From assembly GCA_022834735.1 (NCBI GenBank), contig BQKD01000001.1, positions 1,713,659-1,777,658 on the forward strand: a stretch of 64,000 nt of DNA. The letters are read 5' to 3'. This DNA is from Erysipelotrichaceae bacterium OPF54. Its GTDB lineage: Bacteria; Bacillota_I; Bacilli_A; Erysipelotrichales; Erysipelotrichaceae. This document shows, in pieces, positions 8,347-17,678 of the stretch (its first letter is position 1; each line of letters opens with the position of its first letter). The notes under the pieces are model-generated. The model did not search any database. It was not told the DNA's origin and saw only the letters and a list, made by a program, of their open reading frames with translations. The translations under genes and the position numbers were made by a program.

Positions 8347-9366
8347 CTATTCGTATTTCTTGTTGACCTGCTGGATATGCTCGTACATCTCGACAATATT
8401 CGGGTTTTCCTCAAGCATGTCCTGCTGCACGCTCACGACCTTGTCGCGGAACGCCTGCACGTCCACATCGATAAATTCCACGCCCTGCTCGTTCTGCGCG
8501 TACTCTTTCGCCTCAAGGACCGCCTTCTGCCATTCTTCAAGCTCTACTTCTGTGGCCGCCTGCGCCGCTTCCATGAAAATGTCATATTCCTCATCGCTCA
8601 GGCTATCGAGGAATTTCGTATTGCCGATCAGAACATCCGGGATCATCTGGTGCTGGTCATAACTGAAATATTTCGCTACTTCGCCATGCTTGTTGTTGGT
8701 CAGCGCCAGTTCGTTGTTCTCCGCTCCGTTGATCACTCCCTGCTGGATAGCCGTGTATACTTCGCCAAACGACATCGGGCTTGCCGCCGCCCCGAACGCC
8801 TTAACCATATTGACCGAAGCCGGCGACTGCTGCACACGGATCTTCTGTCCTTTCAGATCGTCCGGAGAATGGATCGGTTTTGTCGAATAGAAGTTTCTCG
8901 TTCCCGCATCGAACCATGTCAGTACCCTGAATCCCGACTCGTCTGTCGAGTTGTACAGTTTCTGCATATACTCTGTATCGTTCATCACTTCGCGGTACGC
9001 ATCCTGCGATGTGAACAAATAAGGCATCGAGAAGATTTCGTAGGAATCCGCGAAAGTTTCCACGTTCGCTGTACCGGCAACAACGAAATCGATCGCGCCG
9101 GTCTGTGTCAGTTCGATCGCCTTCTGAGCCGAACCGAGCAATTCATTCGGGAAGATCTGCACCTCGTACTTGTCTCCCAGTTTTTCTTCAATGATCTCTT
9201 TGAATTTGAGCATACCAATATGTTCCGGATGCTCTTCGGATTGAGCATGCGCGATCCGGATGATCCGCTTGCCGCCTGTGATCGAATCCAGGCCAGAACA
9301 GCCTGTCAGTCCGCAAGCCAGCCCGATTGCTGCCACGCCTGCCATCAGCCGCTTCCATAGCTTCAT
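8347..9366 (-). CDS. TRAP transporter solute-binding lipoprotein (DctP type)
   Basis: This 339-residue extracytoplasmic binding protein of a TRAP importer starts with a lipoprotein signal, KLWKRLMAGVAAIGLACGLT followed by the lipobox Cys in LTGC near residue 23, so it should be anchored outside the membrane. The DctP fold is indicated by IRIAHAQSEEHP, then KGQKIRVQQSPASVNMVKAF with the family's conserved Arg contacting the carboxylate, and MSFGEVYTAIQQGVINGAEN. It is first in the dctPQM-uxaC operon. A 14-bp operator lies 36 bp upstream. Confidence 0.95.
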   Translation of the reverse strand: MKLWKRLMAGVAAIGLACGLTGCSGLDSITGGKRIIRIAHAQSEEHPEHIGMLKFKEIIEEKLGDKYEVQIFPNELLGSAQKAIELTQTGAIDFVVAGTANVETFADSYEIFSMPYLFTSQDAYREVMNDTEYMQKLYNSTDESGFRVLTWFDAGTRNFYSTKPIHSPDDLKGQKIRVQQSPASVNMVKAFGAAASPMSFGEVYTAIQQGVINGAENNELALTNNKHGEVAKYFSYDQHQMIPDVLIGNTKFLDSLSDEEYDIFMEAAQAATEVELEEWQKAVLEAKEYAQNEQGVEFIDVDVQAFRDKVVSVQQDMLEENPNIVEMYEHIQQVNKKYE

Positions 9367-9401
9367 ACAATTTCCTCCTTAACAAATTATGTAAAATTTA
9401 A

Positions 9402-9415
9402 TGTAAGCCTTTACA
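9402..9415. promoter_or_regulatory. LacI-type operator upstream of dctP
   Basis: TGTAAGCCTTTACA is a near-palindrome identical to the copy at 9587-9600. Its form (TGTAA-GC/CT-TTACA) matches LacI-family operators. It lies just upstream of the TRAP-uxaC start. The LacI-type regulator encoded at 12698 is the obvious binder. Confidence 0.8.
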
Positions 9416-9483
9416 GCTATGACATTACATGAATCGCCCAAAGATAGCAAGATTTAATTTTACTTTTTATTAACTTTTGATCG

Positions 9484-9506
9484 AATTTGGGACAATTGCC
9501 CAAATT
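9484..9506. promoter_or_regulatory. Second palindrome in the uronate control region
   Basis: AATTTGGG and CCCAAATT form a perfect 8-bp inverted repeat around 7 bases that contain CAATTG. It lies midway between the two divergent operons and differs from the LacI-type operators. It may bind another regulator or form a small hairpin. No match to a known site is claimed. Confidence 0.5.
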
Positions 9507-9553
9507 ATTTACCCTAATTAAATCAATTCGCTCCAATTTATTTCGTTAATATA

Positions 9554-9583
9554 TTGACGGAGGGCGGATATATGTGGTACATA
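9554..9583 (+). promoter_or_regulatory. Promoter of uxaA operon
   Basis: TTGACG (9554-9559) and TACATA (9578-9583) are spaced by 18 bp. The operator at 9587-9600 begins directly after the -10 box, where a bound repressor would block RNA polymerase. Confidence 0.65.
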
Positions 9584-9586
9584 ATA

Positions 9587-9600
9587 TGTAAGCCTTTACA
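9587..9600. promoter_or_regulatory. LacI-type operator upstream of uxaA
   Basis: This is the second exact copy of TGTAAGCCTTTACA. It overlaps the expected start of uxaA transcription, 37 bp before the uxaA ATG. The two copies are 185 bp apart, so looping by a tetramer is possible (inference). Confidence 0.8.
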
Positions 9601-9636
9601 CATCAACGTGGAAATGAAAGAAACAGGAGGAACACA

Positions 9637-11124
9637 ATGGACAAGAAATGGATCCAAATCAACTCTGCCGACAATGTGGCAGTCGCCCTTGCCCCTCTGC
9701 GCAAAGGTGAGACAATTGAGATCGGCCCCCATCCCTTCGTACTGAAGGAAGATATCGCGCAGGGACATAAATTCGCCCTGCAGGATATCGCAGCAGATGA
9801 AAACATTATTAAATACGGACTAGCGATCGGGCACGCGCTGGACACGATCAGACAAGGCCAGTGGGTGCATATCCACAATATGAAAACCAACCTCGGCGAT
9901 ATTCTCGAATATACATACGACAAGAAAGTCTTGGACAAGCCGCAGGCCGGAAACGAACGCACTTTTCAAGGCTATCGACGCAAAAACGGAAAAGTCGGTA
10001 TCCGCAACGAGATCTGGATCATTCCCACAGTAGGATGTGTAAACAACATTGCCCAGGCAATCGAGAAAGCATGCGCGCACGTGGCAGGCAGCAGCGTGGA
10101 AGCTGTATGCGCCTTCCCGCATCCGTACGGCTGTTCGCAGATGGGCGGCGATCAGGAAAACACCCGTCAGATTCTGGCCGACCTGATCGGACATCCCAAC
10201 GCAGGCGGTGTGCTCGTTCTCGGGCTCGGATGCGAAAACTCCAATATTGCCGAACTGAAAAAGTATTTAAAAGACTACGATGAAGACCGTGTCGAATTTC
10301 TCGTAGCCCAGGATGTCGAAGATGAGATCGCCGAAGGCATCCAACGGGTCGAAAAACTGGCAGAAGCCATGAAAAACGACAAACGGGAAACGATCCCGGC
10401 AGGCGAGCTGGTCATCGGCCTGAAATGCGGCGGATCCGACGGACTTTCCGGCATCACGGCCAACCCGACCGTCGGCGCCTTCTCAGACAAGCTCATCGCC
10501 CAGGGAGGAACGACGATCCTTACCGAAGTGCCTGAAATGTTCGGTGCCGAAACCCTGCTCATGAACCGCGCCGAAAACAAGGAAGTTTTTGAAAAGACCG
10601 TGGATCTGATCAACGATTTCAAGGAATACTTCAAATCCCACAACCAGACGATCTACGAAAACCCTTCGCCGGGAAACAAAAAAGGCGGGATCTCCACGCT
10701 GGAAGATAAATCGATGGGATGTACCCAGAAATCCGGTACTGCACCAGTAGAGGATGTGCTCAAATACGGTGAACAGGTACACCATAAAGGACTGAACCTG
10801 CTTTCCGCGCCAGGAAACGATCTGGTTGCCAGCACGGCACTGGCCGCTTCCGGCGCCCATATGGTGCTCTTTACGACAGGACGCGGCACGCCGTTTGCTT
10901 CTCCGGTCCCGACCATGAAGATCTCGAGCAATACGAATCTGTCAAAACATAAATCGAACTGGATCGATTTCAACTGCGGGCAGCTTGTCGAAGACAAAAC
11001 GCTCGATCAGCTTTCGGATGAACTGATGGACTATGTGCTCGCTGTAGCCAGCGGCGAGCTTGTCGCCAGCGAACGGGCCGGCTTCCACGATATGGCAATC
11101 TTCAAACAAGGCGTAACCTTGTGA
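9637..11124 (+). CDS. uxaA: Altronate dehydratase
   Basis: UxaA (495 residues) dehydrates D-altronate to 2-keto-3-deoxygluconate. It contains both halves of the family: an N-terminal SAF-like region with ADNVAVALAPLRKGETIEIG (residues 8-27) and the long catalytic part with CAFPHPYGCSQMGGD and GLKCGGSDGLSGITANP, whose cysteines and glycines are family signatures. GGAGGAACACA precedes the ATG. It is first in the plus-strand operon uxaA-uxaB-lacI-kdgA-kdgK under the operator at 9587. Confidence 0.97.
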   Translation: MDKKWIQINSADNVAVALAPLRKGETIEIGPHPFVLKEDIAQGHKFALQDIAADENIIKYGLAIGHALDTIRQGQWVHIHNMKTNLGDILEYTYDKKVLDKPQAGNERTFQGYRRKNGKVGIRNEIWIIPTVGCVNNIAQAIEKACAHVAGSSVEAVCAFPHPYGCSQMGGDQENTRQILADLIGHPNAGGVLVLGLGCENSNIAELKKYLKDYDEDRVEFLVAQDVEDEIAEGIQRVEKLAEAMKNDKRETIPAGELVIGLKCGGSDGLSGITANPTVGAFSDKLIAQGGTTILTEVPEMFGAETLLMNRAENKEVFEKTVDLINDFKEYFKSHNQTIYENPSPGNKKGGISTLEDKSMGCTQKSGTAPVEDVLKYGEQVHHKGLNLLSAPGNDLVASTALAASGAHMVLFTTGRGTPFASPVPTMKISSNTNLSKHKSNWIDFNCGQLVEDKTLDQLSDELMDYVLAVASGELVASERAGFHDMAIFKQGVTL

Positions 11125-11149
11125 TCAAACAATAGAAAAGGAAATACAC

Positions 11150-12643
11150 ATGAAAACATTGAACTATAAGACTCTCGAAGAAATGAACTATGACGGTTAT
11201 CTTTTAAAAGACGCCCCGGTACGCGTGCTGCAGTTCGGCGAAGGAAACTTTATGCGCGGCTTCGTGGACTACTTTATCGACATGATGAACGAAAAAGCAG
11301 GCTTCAACACGAAAGTAACGCTCGTACAGCCGATCGGTCAGGGATCGTTCCGTCTCAAAGACATCATCAACGATCAGGACGGTTTATACACTCTGTATCT
11401 TCAGGGATTCCAGGACGGCAAGGAAGTGCGCGAAAAACGCATCATCTCTGCTGTGAAAAACTGTCTGAACGCTTACGAGGACTGGAACGAAGTGCTCGAT
11501 ATGGCAGCCGGCAAAGAGCTGCGTATTATCACATGCAACACGACAGAAGCCGGTATCACGTATGATCCTTCGTGCCAGTTTACGGATGCCCCGGCCTCCA
11601 GCTATCCGGGCAAACTGACCCAGTTTTTGTACCGCCGCTTCCAGAACCAGCTTCCAGGATTCATCATCCTGGCATGCGAACTGATCGACAACAACGGCAA
11701 AGAGCTGGAAAAATGCGTGCTTCAGCATGCTTTTGACTGGAATCTTGGCGACGAATTCACAGCATGGATCAAAAACGAGAACATTTTCTGTTCCACGCTT
11801 GTCGACCGCATCGTGACCGGATATCCGCGCAGCGAAGCGGACAGCATGAACGCTGAAAACGGCTATGTCGACCAGACACTCGATACAGGAGAGATCTTCG
11901 GCGTATGGGTCATCGAAGGACCGCAGTCGATCTATGATGAAATTCCGTTCAAGGAGGCCGGACTGCCTGTCATCGTGACGGACAACCATAAACCGTACAA
12001 GGAAAGAAAGGTCCGCATCCTCAACGGTGCGCATACTTCGATGGTGCTCGGCGCATTCCTTGGCGGCCAGGATATCGTGCGCGACTGCATGTATGATCCG
12101 ACCATTTCCGCCTACATGAACGAAGCGATCTACAACGAGATCATCCCTACCCTTTCCCTGAGCAAGGAGGACTGCGAGGAATTCGCGCATGCGGTGACCG
12201 AACGGTTTAAAAACCCGTTCATCGATCACGAACTGCTCGCGATCTCGCTGAACTCGACCGCAAAATGGAAAGCCCGTGTCATGCCAAGCCTTTTAGGTTA
12301 TGTGGAAAAATTCGGAAAGCTTCCAAAAGCGCTCACCACTTCCCTGGCCAGCTACATCGCGTTCTACCGCGGCAGCGAACTGGGCAAGGACGGCCTGAAA
12401 GCCGTCAATCCGGTCACGAAAAAAGAATACACGATCAAGGACGATGCGCCGGTACTGGAATTCTATGCGCAAAATCACGGAAAATCGGACGAAGAGCTCG
12501 TTTCACTTGTATTGAGCAATGAAGAATTCTGGGGACAGGATCTGACCAAAGTGAACGGTCTTGAGCAGGCAGTGACCGAAGCGTTGAACACGATCGACGA
12601 AAAAGGCGCAATGGCTGCGATGAGCGAATGCATCAGCCGCTAA
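11150..12643 (+). CDS. uxaB: Tagaturonate reductase (altronate oxidoreductase)
   Basis: UxaB (497 residues) reduces D-tagaturonate to D-altronate with NADH. It belongs to the mannitol dehydrogenase family. The nucleotide-binding start is seen in RVLQFGEGNFMRGFVDYFID, and the catalytic-domain motif VTDNHKPYKERKVRILNGAH carries the conserved Lys and Asn-x-x-His. It lies 25 bp after uxaA. Together with UxaC and UxaA it defines galacturonate rather than glucuronate as the substrate served by this locus. Confidence 0.95.
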   Translation: MKTLNYKTLEEMNYDGYLLKDAPVRVLQFGEGNFMRGFVDYFIDMMNEKAGFNTKVTLVQPIGQGSFRLKDIINDQDGLYTLYLQGFQDGKEVREKRIISAVKNCLNAYEDWNEVLDMAAGKELRIITCNTTEAGITYDPSCQFTDAPASSYPGKLTQFLYRRFQNQLPGFIILACELIDNNGKELEKCVLQHAFDWNLGDEFTAWIKNENIFCSTLVDRIVTGYPRSEADSMNAENGYVDQTLDTGEIFGVWVIEGPQSIYDEIPFKEAGLPVIVTDNHKPYKERKVRILNGAHTSMVLGAFLGGQDIVRDCMYDPTISAYMNEAIYNEIIPTLSLSKEDCEEFAHAVTERFKNPFIDHELLAISLNSTAKWKARVMPSLLGYVEKFGKLPKALTTSLASYIAFYRGSELGKDGLKAVNPVTKKEYTIKDDAPVLEFYAQNHGKSDEELVSLVLSNEEFWGQDLTKVNGLEQAVTEALNTIDEKGAMAAMSECISR

Positions 12644-12697
12644 AAACGATCGGACACGACCAGCCCGGCATATTATAATGGAAACGAGGATGATACT

Positions 12698-13699
12698 ATG
12701 AATATTTATGATATTTCCAAACAGTCAGGCGTTTCCATCGCCACGGTCAGCCGCGTGATCAACAATTCAGGCTATGTAGCAGAAAAAACAAGAAAAAAGG
12801 TCATGGATGTGATCGAAGCCAACAGCTATATGCCCAATGTATTCGCCAAAGGCATGTCCACTTCGAGCATGAAGACGATCGGGATCCTGACCACCAATAT
12901 CCGCGACCTGTATCAGGCGCAGTGCGTCTATTATCTGGAACAGGAACTCAAGAAATACGGATACACCGCTATGCTGTGCTGCACAGGCGATGAGCTGGCC
13001 GCAAAAAAAGAGCATGTGGAACTGCTTGCCAGCCGCAAAGTGGACGCGCTGATCTTTATCGGATCCCACTTTGTCGAGAAGAACGCCAAGGATAATGCGT
13101 ATTTATACGGGGCGAGCAACAATGTGCCCGTATTTCTTCTCAACGGCCTGCTCAGGCACGACAACATTTACAGCATTTTATGCGACGACGAGACCGGTGC
13201 ATACGAACTGACCAGGATCTGTCTGGAAAAAGGCGCAAAGGATCCGGTCTTCATCGCATCGCGGGACACATTCAGCATGCGGCGCAAATTTCAGGGCTTT
13301 TTGAAAGCGTGCCGGCAATATGGCATCGAAAAGGATGACAGCGCGTTCCGGGTTTTCAGCGAAGACCCGGAATCGCTCGATGCATCATACACGCTTCTGT
13401 TTGATGAAAGCGCCTATGACGCGCTCATCTGCGCAGATGACGAAATTGCTGCCGTAGCCCAGCGTGCCGCAAGAAATCACGGGATCCGTGTTCCCGAAGA
13501 TCTGATGGTGACCGGATACAACGATTCTGTCATCGCGACCATCGCATCGCCGGCCATCACATCGCTGGATAACCGTGCACAATATATGTGCACCCAGGCT
13601 GTATACGGCCTGACCCAGGTGCTTGACGGCAAGGAATTTCCGGAAGAAACGATGTATTCGGGAAAAGTAGTAGAAAGAGAGTCGACCAAAAGAACATGA
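12698..13699 (+). CDS. LacI-family regulator of uronate genes
   Basis: This 333-residue protein has an N-terminal LacI HTH (IYDISKQSGVSIATVSRVIN, residues 2-21) and hinge, followed by a periplasmic-binding-like effector domain with ICADDEIAAVAQRAARNHGIRVPEDL split over residues 240-265. It sits inside the uronate operon. A TATAAT at 12674-12679 may give it some transcription of its own. The two TGTAAGCCTTTACA operators at 9.4-9.6 kb are its likely targets; the inducer is probably a pathway intermediate (inference). Its stop overlaps the kdgA start (ATGA). Confidence 0.93.
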   Translation: MNIYDISKQSGVSIATVSRVINNSGYVAEKTRKKVMDVIEANSYMPNVFAKGMSTSSMKTIGILTTNIRDLYQAQCVYYLEQELKKYGYTAMLCCTGDELAAKKEHVELLASRKVDALIFIGSHFVEKNAKDNAYLYGASNNVPVFLLNGLLRHDNIYSILCDDETGAYELTRICLEKGAKDPVFIASRDTFSMRRKFQGFLKACRQYGIEKDDSAFRVFSEDPESLDASYTLLFDESAYDALICADDEIAAVAQRAARNHGIRVPEDLMVTGYNDSVIATIASPAITSLDNRAQYMCTQAVYGLTQVLDGKEFPEETMYSGKVVERESTKRT

Positions 13700-14334
13700 A
13701 TAAAATACTAGAACAGTTCAACGAGATCGGGATCATCCCGGTCGTCGTTCTGGAACATAAAGAGGATGCAGCCCCTCTGGCCCACGCGCTTTGCGAAGGT
13801 GGCCTTCCGGCTGCCGAAGTCACTTTCCGTACACGGGAAGCGGCTGCCTGCATTTCGGCCATGCGCCAGGCGCGTCCGGACATGCTGGTCGGGGCCGGAA
13901 CGGTGCTGACCGTAGAACAGGTGGACGAAGCGATCAACGCGGGCGCGCAGTTCATCGTTTCTCCGGGATTCGATGAAGAGGTCGTAACATACTGCATCGA
14001 AAAAGACATCCCGGTCACGCCGGGAACATGCACGCCAAGCGACGTGCAGAAAGCGTACCGTCTCGGTCTCGATGTCGTGAAATTCTTCCCGGCAGAACCG
14101 GCAGGCGGCATCGCGATGATCAAGGCGATGGCGGCGCCGTACACGATGATGAAGTTCATGCCGACAGGCGGGATCTCGGAAAAGAACATGGAATCGTATC
14201 TGAAAGAGGATGTGATCCTGTGCATCGGCGGAAGCTGGATGGTCAAGAAAGATCTGATCGACAGCAAGCAGTTCGACCGGATCGAAGAGATCACGCGCAG
14301 CGCGGTGAAGAAATTGAACGAGGTAAGAGGATAA
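13696..14334 (+). CDS. kdgA: KDPG (2-keto-3-deoxy-6-phosphogluconate) aldolase
   Basis: This 212-residue class I aldolase splits KDPG into pyruvate and glyceraldehyde 3-phosphate, the last step of the uronate route. Family motifs are GIIPVVVLEHKEDA, AAEVTFRT (Glu of the active site), MLVGAGTVLT, SPGFDEEV and LDVVKFFPAE, whose Lys forms the Schiff base. The start overlaps the regulator's stop by four bases and the stop overlaps kdgK (TAATG), so the three genes are tightly coupled. Confidence 0.96.
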   Translation: MNKILEQFNEIGIIPVVVLEHKEDAAPLAHALCEGGLPAAEVTFRTREAAACISAMRQARPDMLVGAGTVLTVEQVDEAINAGAQFIVSPGFDEEVVTYCIEKDIPVTPGTCTPSDVQKAYRLGLDVVKFFPAEPAGGIAMIKAMAAPYTMMKFMPTGGISEKNMESYLKEDVILCIGGSWMVKKDLIDSKQFDRIEEITRSAVKKLNEVRG

Positions 14335-15356
14335 TGAAAAAAGTAATCACATTTGGAGAACTGATGCTCCGTTTGGCGCCGGCAGGCTATCTGCGCTTTA
14401 TCCAGGCAGACAGCTTCGGCGCGACCTACGGAGGAGGCGAAGCGAACGTTGCGGTTTCGCTGGCCAACTACGGACACGACGCGCACTTTGTTTCGAAGCT
14501 GCCTGAGCACGAGATCGGACAGGCGGCTGTCAACTCGCTGAGAAAATACGGAGTGAACACGGACGATATCGTTCGCGGAGGCGATCGTGTAGGGATCTAC
14601 TTCCTGGAAAAGGGAGCGAGCCAGAGACCGAGCAAGGTCATCTACGACCGCAAGGACAGCGCCGTAGCGCTGGCAAGACCGGAAGAGTTCGACTGGGATG
14701 CGATCCTGGACGGAGCCGAATGGTTCCATACGACAGGGATCACGCCGGCGCTCAACGACGAGATGGCGGCGATCACGCTGGAAGCGATGAAGAAATGCCA
14801 TGAAAAAGGGATCAAGGTATCGTGCGACCTGAACTACCGCAACAAGCTGTGGAGCAAGGAAAAAGCGAACAAGGTGATGAGCGAGCTGGCCAAATACATC
14901 GATGTGTGCATTGCCAACGAAGAGGACGCGAAAGACGTGTTCGGGATCGAAGCGGCAAACACGGATATCCATGGCGGGCAGATCAACCACGAAGGATATA
15001 AGGATGTAGCCAAACAGCTGATGGATACGTTCGGGTTCGAGAAGGTGGCGATCACGCTGCGCGAGAGCATCAGCGCGAACCGCAACCTGTGGAGCGCGAT
15101 GCTGTACGACGGAACAGACTACTGCTTCTCGAAGAAATACGATCTGAACATCGTGGACCGCGTAGGCGGAGGCGACAGTTTCGGAGGCGGGCTGATCCAC
15201 GCGCTGCTGAGCGGAAAGAACAGCCAGGAAGCGATCGAGTTCGCGGTAGCGGCGAGCGCACTGAAGCATTCGATCGAAGGGGACTACAACCTTGTGAGCG
15301 CAGAAGAAGTGGAAAAACTGGCGCAGGGCGACGGTTCCGGACGGGTTCAGCGTTAA
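14334..15356 (+). CDS. kdgK: 2-keto-3-deoxygluconate kinase (PfkB family)
   Basis: KdgK (340 residues) phosphorylates 2-keto-3-deoxygluconate to KDPG. It starts at the ATG overlapping the kdgA stop, where MKKVITFGELMLRLAP, the typical PfkB opening, begins; longer in-frame starts lie inside kdgA. GGGEANVAVSLANYG (sugar-binding region) and the C-terminal anion-hole motif DRVGGGDSFGGGLIHAL with catalytic Asp are present; the second residue and third Gly differ from the usual DTVGAGD. A terminator follows at 15437. Confidence 0.95.
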   Translation: MKKVITFGELMLRLAPAGYLRFIQADSFGATYGGGEANVAVSLANYGHDAHFVSKLPEHEIGQAAVNSLRKYGVNTDDIVRGGDRVGIYFLEKGASQRPSKVIYDRKDSAVALARPEEFDWDAILDGAEWFHTTGITPALNDEMAAITLEAMKKCHEKGIKVSCDLNYRNKLWSKEKANKVMSELAKYIDVCIANEEDAKDVFGIEAANTDIHGGQINHEGYKDVAKQLMDTFGFEKVAITLRESISANRNLWSAMLYDGTDYCFSKKYDLNIVDRVGGGDSFGGGLIHALLSGKNSQEAIEFAVAASALKHSIEGDYNLVSAEEVEKLAQGDGSGRVQR

Positions 15357-15436
15357 TTAAAGCAAATATCACAGAGCGTACAAACCAATATTCTCCTTTA
15401 TTCCTTATTTTCAAATTTCTGTACGTTCGGTTGGCA

Positions 15437-15470
15437 GGCTTTCTTAGCAAAGAAAGCCTTTTTTGTTTTC
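15437..15470 (+). terminator. Terminator after kdgK
   Basis: GGCTTTCTT and AAGAAAGCC form a perfect 9-bp stem with a 4-nt loop, followed by TTTTTTG. It ends the uronate operon about 80 bp after kdgK. Confidence 0.9.
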
Positions 15471-15541
15471 TTTTTCGCCAAATAGCGTTCGTGGACATAT
15501 CTGGTCAGGATTTGGTAGAATGTTTTGGAAAGGAAGATTTC

Positions 15542-17641
15542 ATGACTATCACACAACAACTGGCTGAACAGCTGCATATTTCAGCCAAACAGATCGATAC
15601 GGTCCTTTCTCTTCTGGAAGAAGGGGCGACGATCCCGTTCATTGCCCGCTACCGCAAGGAAAAAACGGGCAATCTGGACGAAGACCAGATCAAAACGATC
15701 GAGGAACGATACGCTTATCAGAAAAATCTGCAGAAGCGCAAGGAAGATGTGCTGCGTCTGATCGATGAAAAAGGCATGCTGGACGAAAACATAAAAGAAC
15801 AGATCGAAAGCGCCCAAAAGCTCAGCACGGTGGAAGACCTGTATCGCCCGTATAAGGAAAAGAAAAAGACCAAAGCCTCGGCTGCGATGGCAGCCGGTTT
15901 CGGGCCTCTTGCCCGGTCGATCATTGAGCATCCGGATATTGATCCGAATACGCTTGGCGATCACGACGCGCTCGTTCAGGCGGGATATATTATTGCCGAA
16001 CGGATCGCGGATGACGCGGCGATCCGCGCCGCTCTCAAGGAACAGATGATCCGGTACGGGACCATTGATTCGAAGCGGAAAAAAGATGCGCAGGACGAGA
16101 AGAAACAGTTTGAAGTATACTATGATTTCGAGGTCCGGATCGCTGCGATCAAGCATTTTCAGACTCTTGCGCTGGATCGGGCCGAAAAGGAAAAAGTGAT
16201 GACGGTCACCCTTTCTATGGATGAAGAGCGCGCGGAACAGAAAATCGTTTCCCGTATCGTTCCACGGGACGCGAAAACCCGGCCCTTTATCGAACAATGC
16301 GTCCATGATTCGATGAAGCGGCTTCTGATGCCGTCGATCAAACGCCAGATCCGCAGCGAGCTGAAGGAAACGGCTGATGTGAAGGCGGTGCAGACATTTG
16401 GCACAAATCTCGAGCATCTGCTCATGACGCGTCCGATCAAGCAGAAAAGAGTGCTCGGATTCGACCCGGCTTTCCGTACCGGCTGCAAGCTGGCTGTGCT
16501 GGACGAAAACGGGACGATGCTGACAACCGCTGTTATTTACCCGACCGCTCCACACAACGATTTCGAAGGTTCGAAAAAGACTTTGTCCAGTCTGATCCGC
16601 AAATACGGGATCGATCTGATTGCGATCGGAAACGGAACCGCTTCGCGCGAATCGGAACAGTTTGTTGCGAAAGTGCTCAAGGACTTCCCTGCTGTCCAGT
16701 ATATTATCGTTTCGGAAGCGGGGGCGAGCGTATATTCGGCTTCGAAACTGGCGCAGGAGGAGTTTCCTGAACTGACGGTCGAGAAGCGTTCTGCCATTTC
16801 GATCGGACGACGGGTGCAGGATCCTCTTTCCGAGCTGGTGAAGATCGATCCGAAATCGATCGGGATCGGTGAATATCAGCATGATGTCGACCAGAAGATG
16901 CTGTCGAATGCGCTGGACTTCACGACCGAAAAGGTGGTGAACAAGGTGGGTGTCAACATTAATACGGCCTCGAAAAGCATCCTGCAGTATGTTTCCGGGC
17001 TGAACAAACGTTCGATCGCCGCTCTTTATAACGCGAAAACTGATCACAGGATCGCATCGCGGAAAGAAATCGCCACGATCAAAGGAATTTCGGAAAAAAC
17101 ATATGAGCAGTGTATCGGTTTTCTGCGTGTTCCGGAAAGCGAGGATCCGCTCGATCATACGGGGATCCACCCGGAGAGCTATCCGACTGCTCTGGCTATG
17201 CTGGAAAAACTTCACCTGAATATCCATGATCTTGGCGAGCGGGCTTTCAAGCGCAAGCTTGCGATCGCCGATGCTGAAAAACTGGCAAAAGACCTCGGTT
17301 CGGATATTTATACGGTGCGCGATATCCTCAAGGAGCTTTCCTCTCCGGGGCTCGATCCGCGCGATTCGCTGGAAGCGCCGCTTCTCAAGCACGATGTGCT
17401 GAGTATGAGCGATCTGAAACGCGGAATGAAACTGGAAGGGACAGTACGAAATGTCGTTAGCTTCGGCGCGTTTATCGATATCGGTCTTCACGAAGACGGC
17501 CTCGTCCATATTTCGAAGCTTTCGGAACAGTTTGTCCGCGATCCAAACGATATAGTTCATGTCGGAGATATCGTGACCTGCTTTGTCGAAGGGGTCGACG
17601 AAAAGAAGGGACGTATTTCTCTTTCCATGATCCCGCTATGA
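15542..17641 (+). CDS. tex: Tex-family RNA-binding protein
   Basis: Tex (699 residues) is a conserved nucleic-acid-binding protein linked to transcription. The parts in order are an N-terminal helical region (TITQQLAEQLHISAKQIDTV), the GATIPFIARYRKEKTG motif, a YqgF-like nuclease fold (RVLGFDPAFRTGCKLAVLD, near 305), helix-hairpin-helix elements and a C-terminal S1 domain (GMKLEGTVRNVVSFGAFIDI to GRISLSMIPL). ATG 15542 follows GGAAAGGAAG and begins the Tex homology; a much longer in-frame extension upstream overlaps kdgK and is spurious. It appears monocistronic. Confidence 0.95.
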   Translation: MTITQQLAEQLHISAKQIDTVLSLLEEGATIPFIARYRKEKTGNLDEDQIKTIEERYAYQKNLQKRKEDVLRLIDEKGMLDENIKEQIESAQKLSTVEDLYRPYKEKKKTKASAAMAAGFGPLARSIIEHPDIDPNTLGDHDALVQAGYIIAERIADDAAIRAALKEQMIRYGTIDSKRKKDAQDEKKQFEVYYDFEVRIAAIKHFQTLALDRAEKEKVMTVTLSMDEERAEQKIVSRIVPRDAKTRPFIEQCVHDSMKRLLMPSIKRQIRSELKETADVKAVQTFGTNLEHLLMTRPIKQKRVLGFDPAFRTGCKLAVLDENGTMLTTAVIYPTAPHNDFEGSKKTLSSLIRKYGIDLIAIGNGTASRESEQFVAKVLKDFPAVQYIIVSEAGASVYSASKLAQEEFPELTVEKRSAISIGRRVQDPLSELVKIDPKSIGIGEYQHDVDQKMLSNALDFTTEKVVNKVGVNINTASKSILQYVSGLNKRSIAALYNAKTDHRIASRKEIATIKGISEKTYEQCIGFLRVPESEDPLDHTGIHPESYPTALAMLEKLHLNIHDLGERAFKRKLAIADAEKLAKDLGSDIYTVRDILKELSSPGLDPRDSLEAPLLKHDVLSMSDLKRGMKLEGTVRNVVSFGAFIDIGLHEDGLVHISKLSEQFVRDPNDIVHVGDIVTCFVEGVDEKKGRISLSMIPL

Positions 17642-17647
17642 TAAAAA

Positions 17648-17678
17648 GGCGAAATGAAAAGATTATTTCGCCTTTTTT
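17648..17678. terminator. Bidirectional terminator between tex and the HAD phosphatase
   Basis: GGCGAAAT pairs with ATTTCGCC around a 9-nt loop, with A-rich sequence before and TTTTTT after. It can serve both convergent genes; it overlaps the HAD gene's stop. Confidence 0.85.

Noticed and set aside
13557..15269. 570-residue ORF antisense to kdgA and kdgK
   Set aside because: It runs through three well-identified genes in a GC-rich stretch and has no family features.
15089..15541. 151-residue N-terminal extension of tex
   Set aside because: It overlaps kdgK and its terminator, is Arg-rich as expected for a shadow frame, and the Tex homology begins at ATG 15542 with a good ribosome site.
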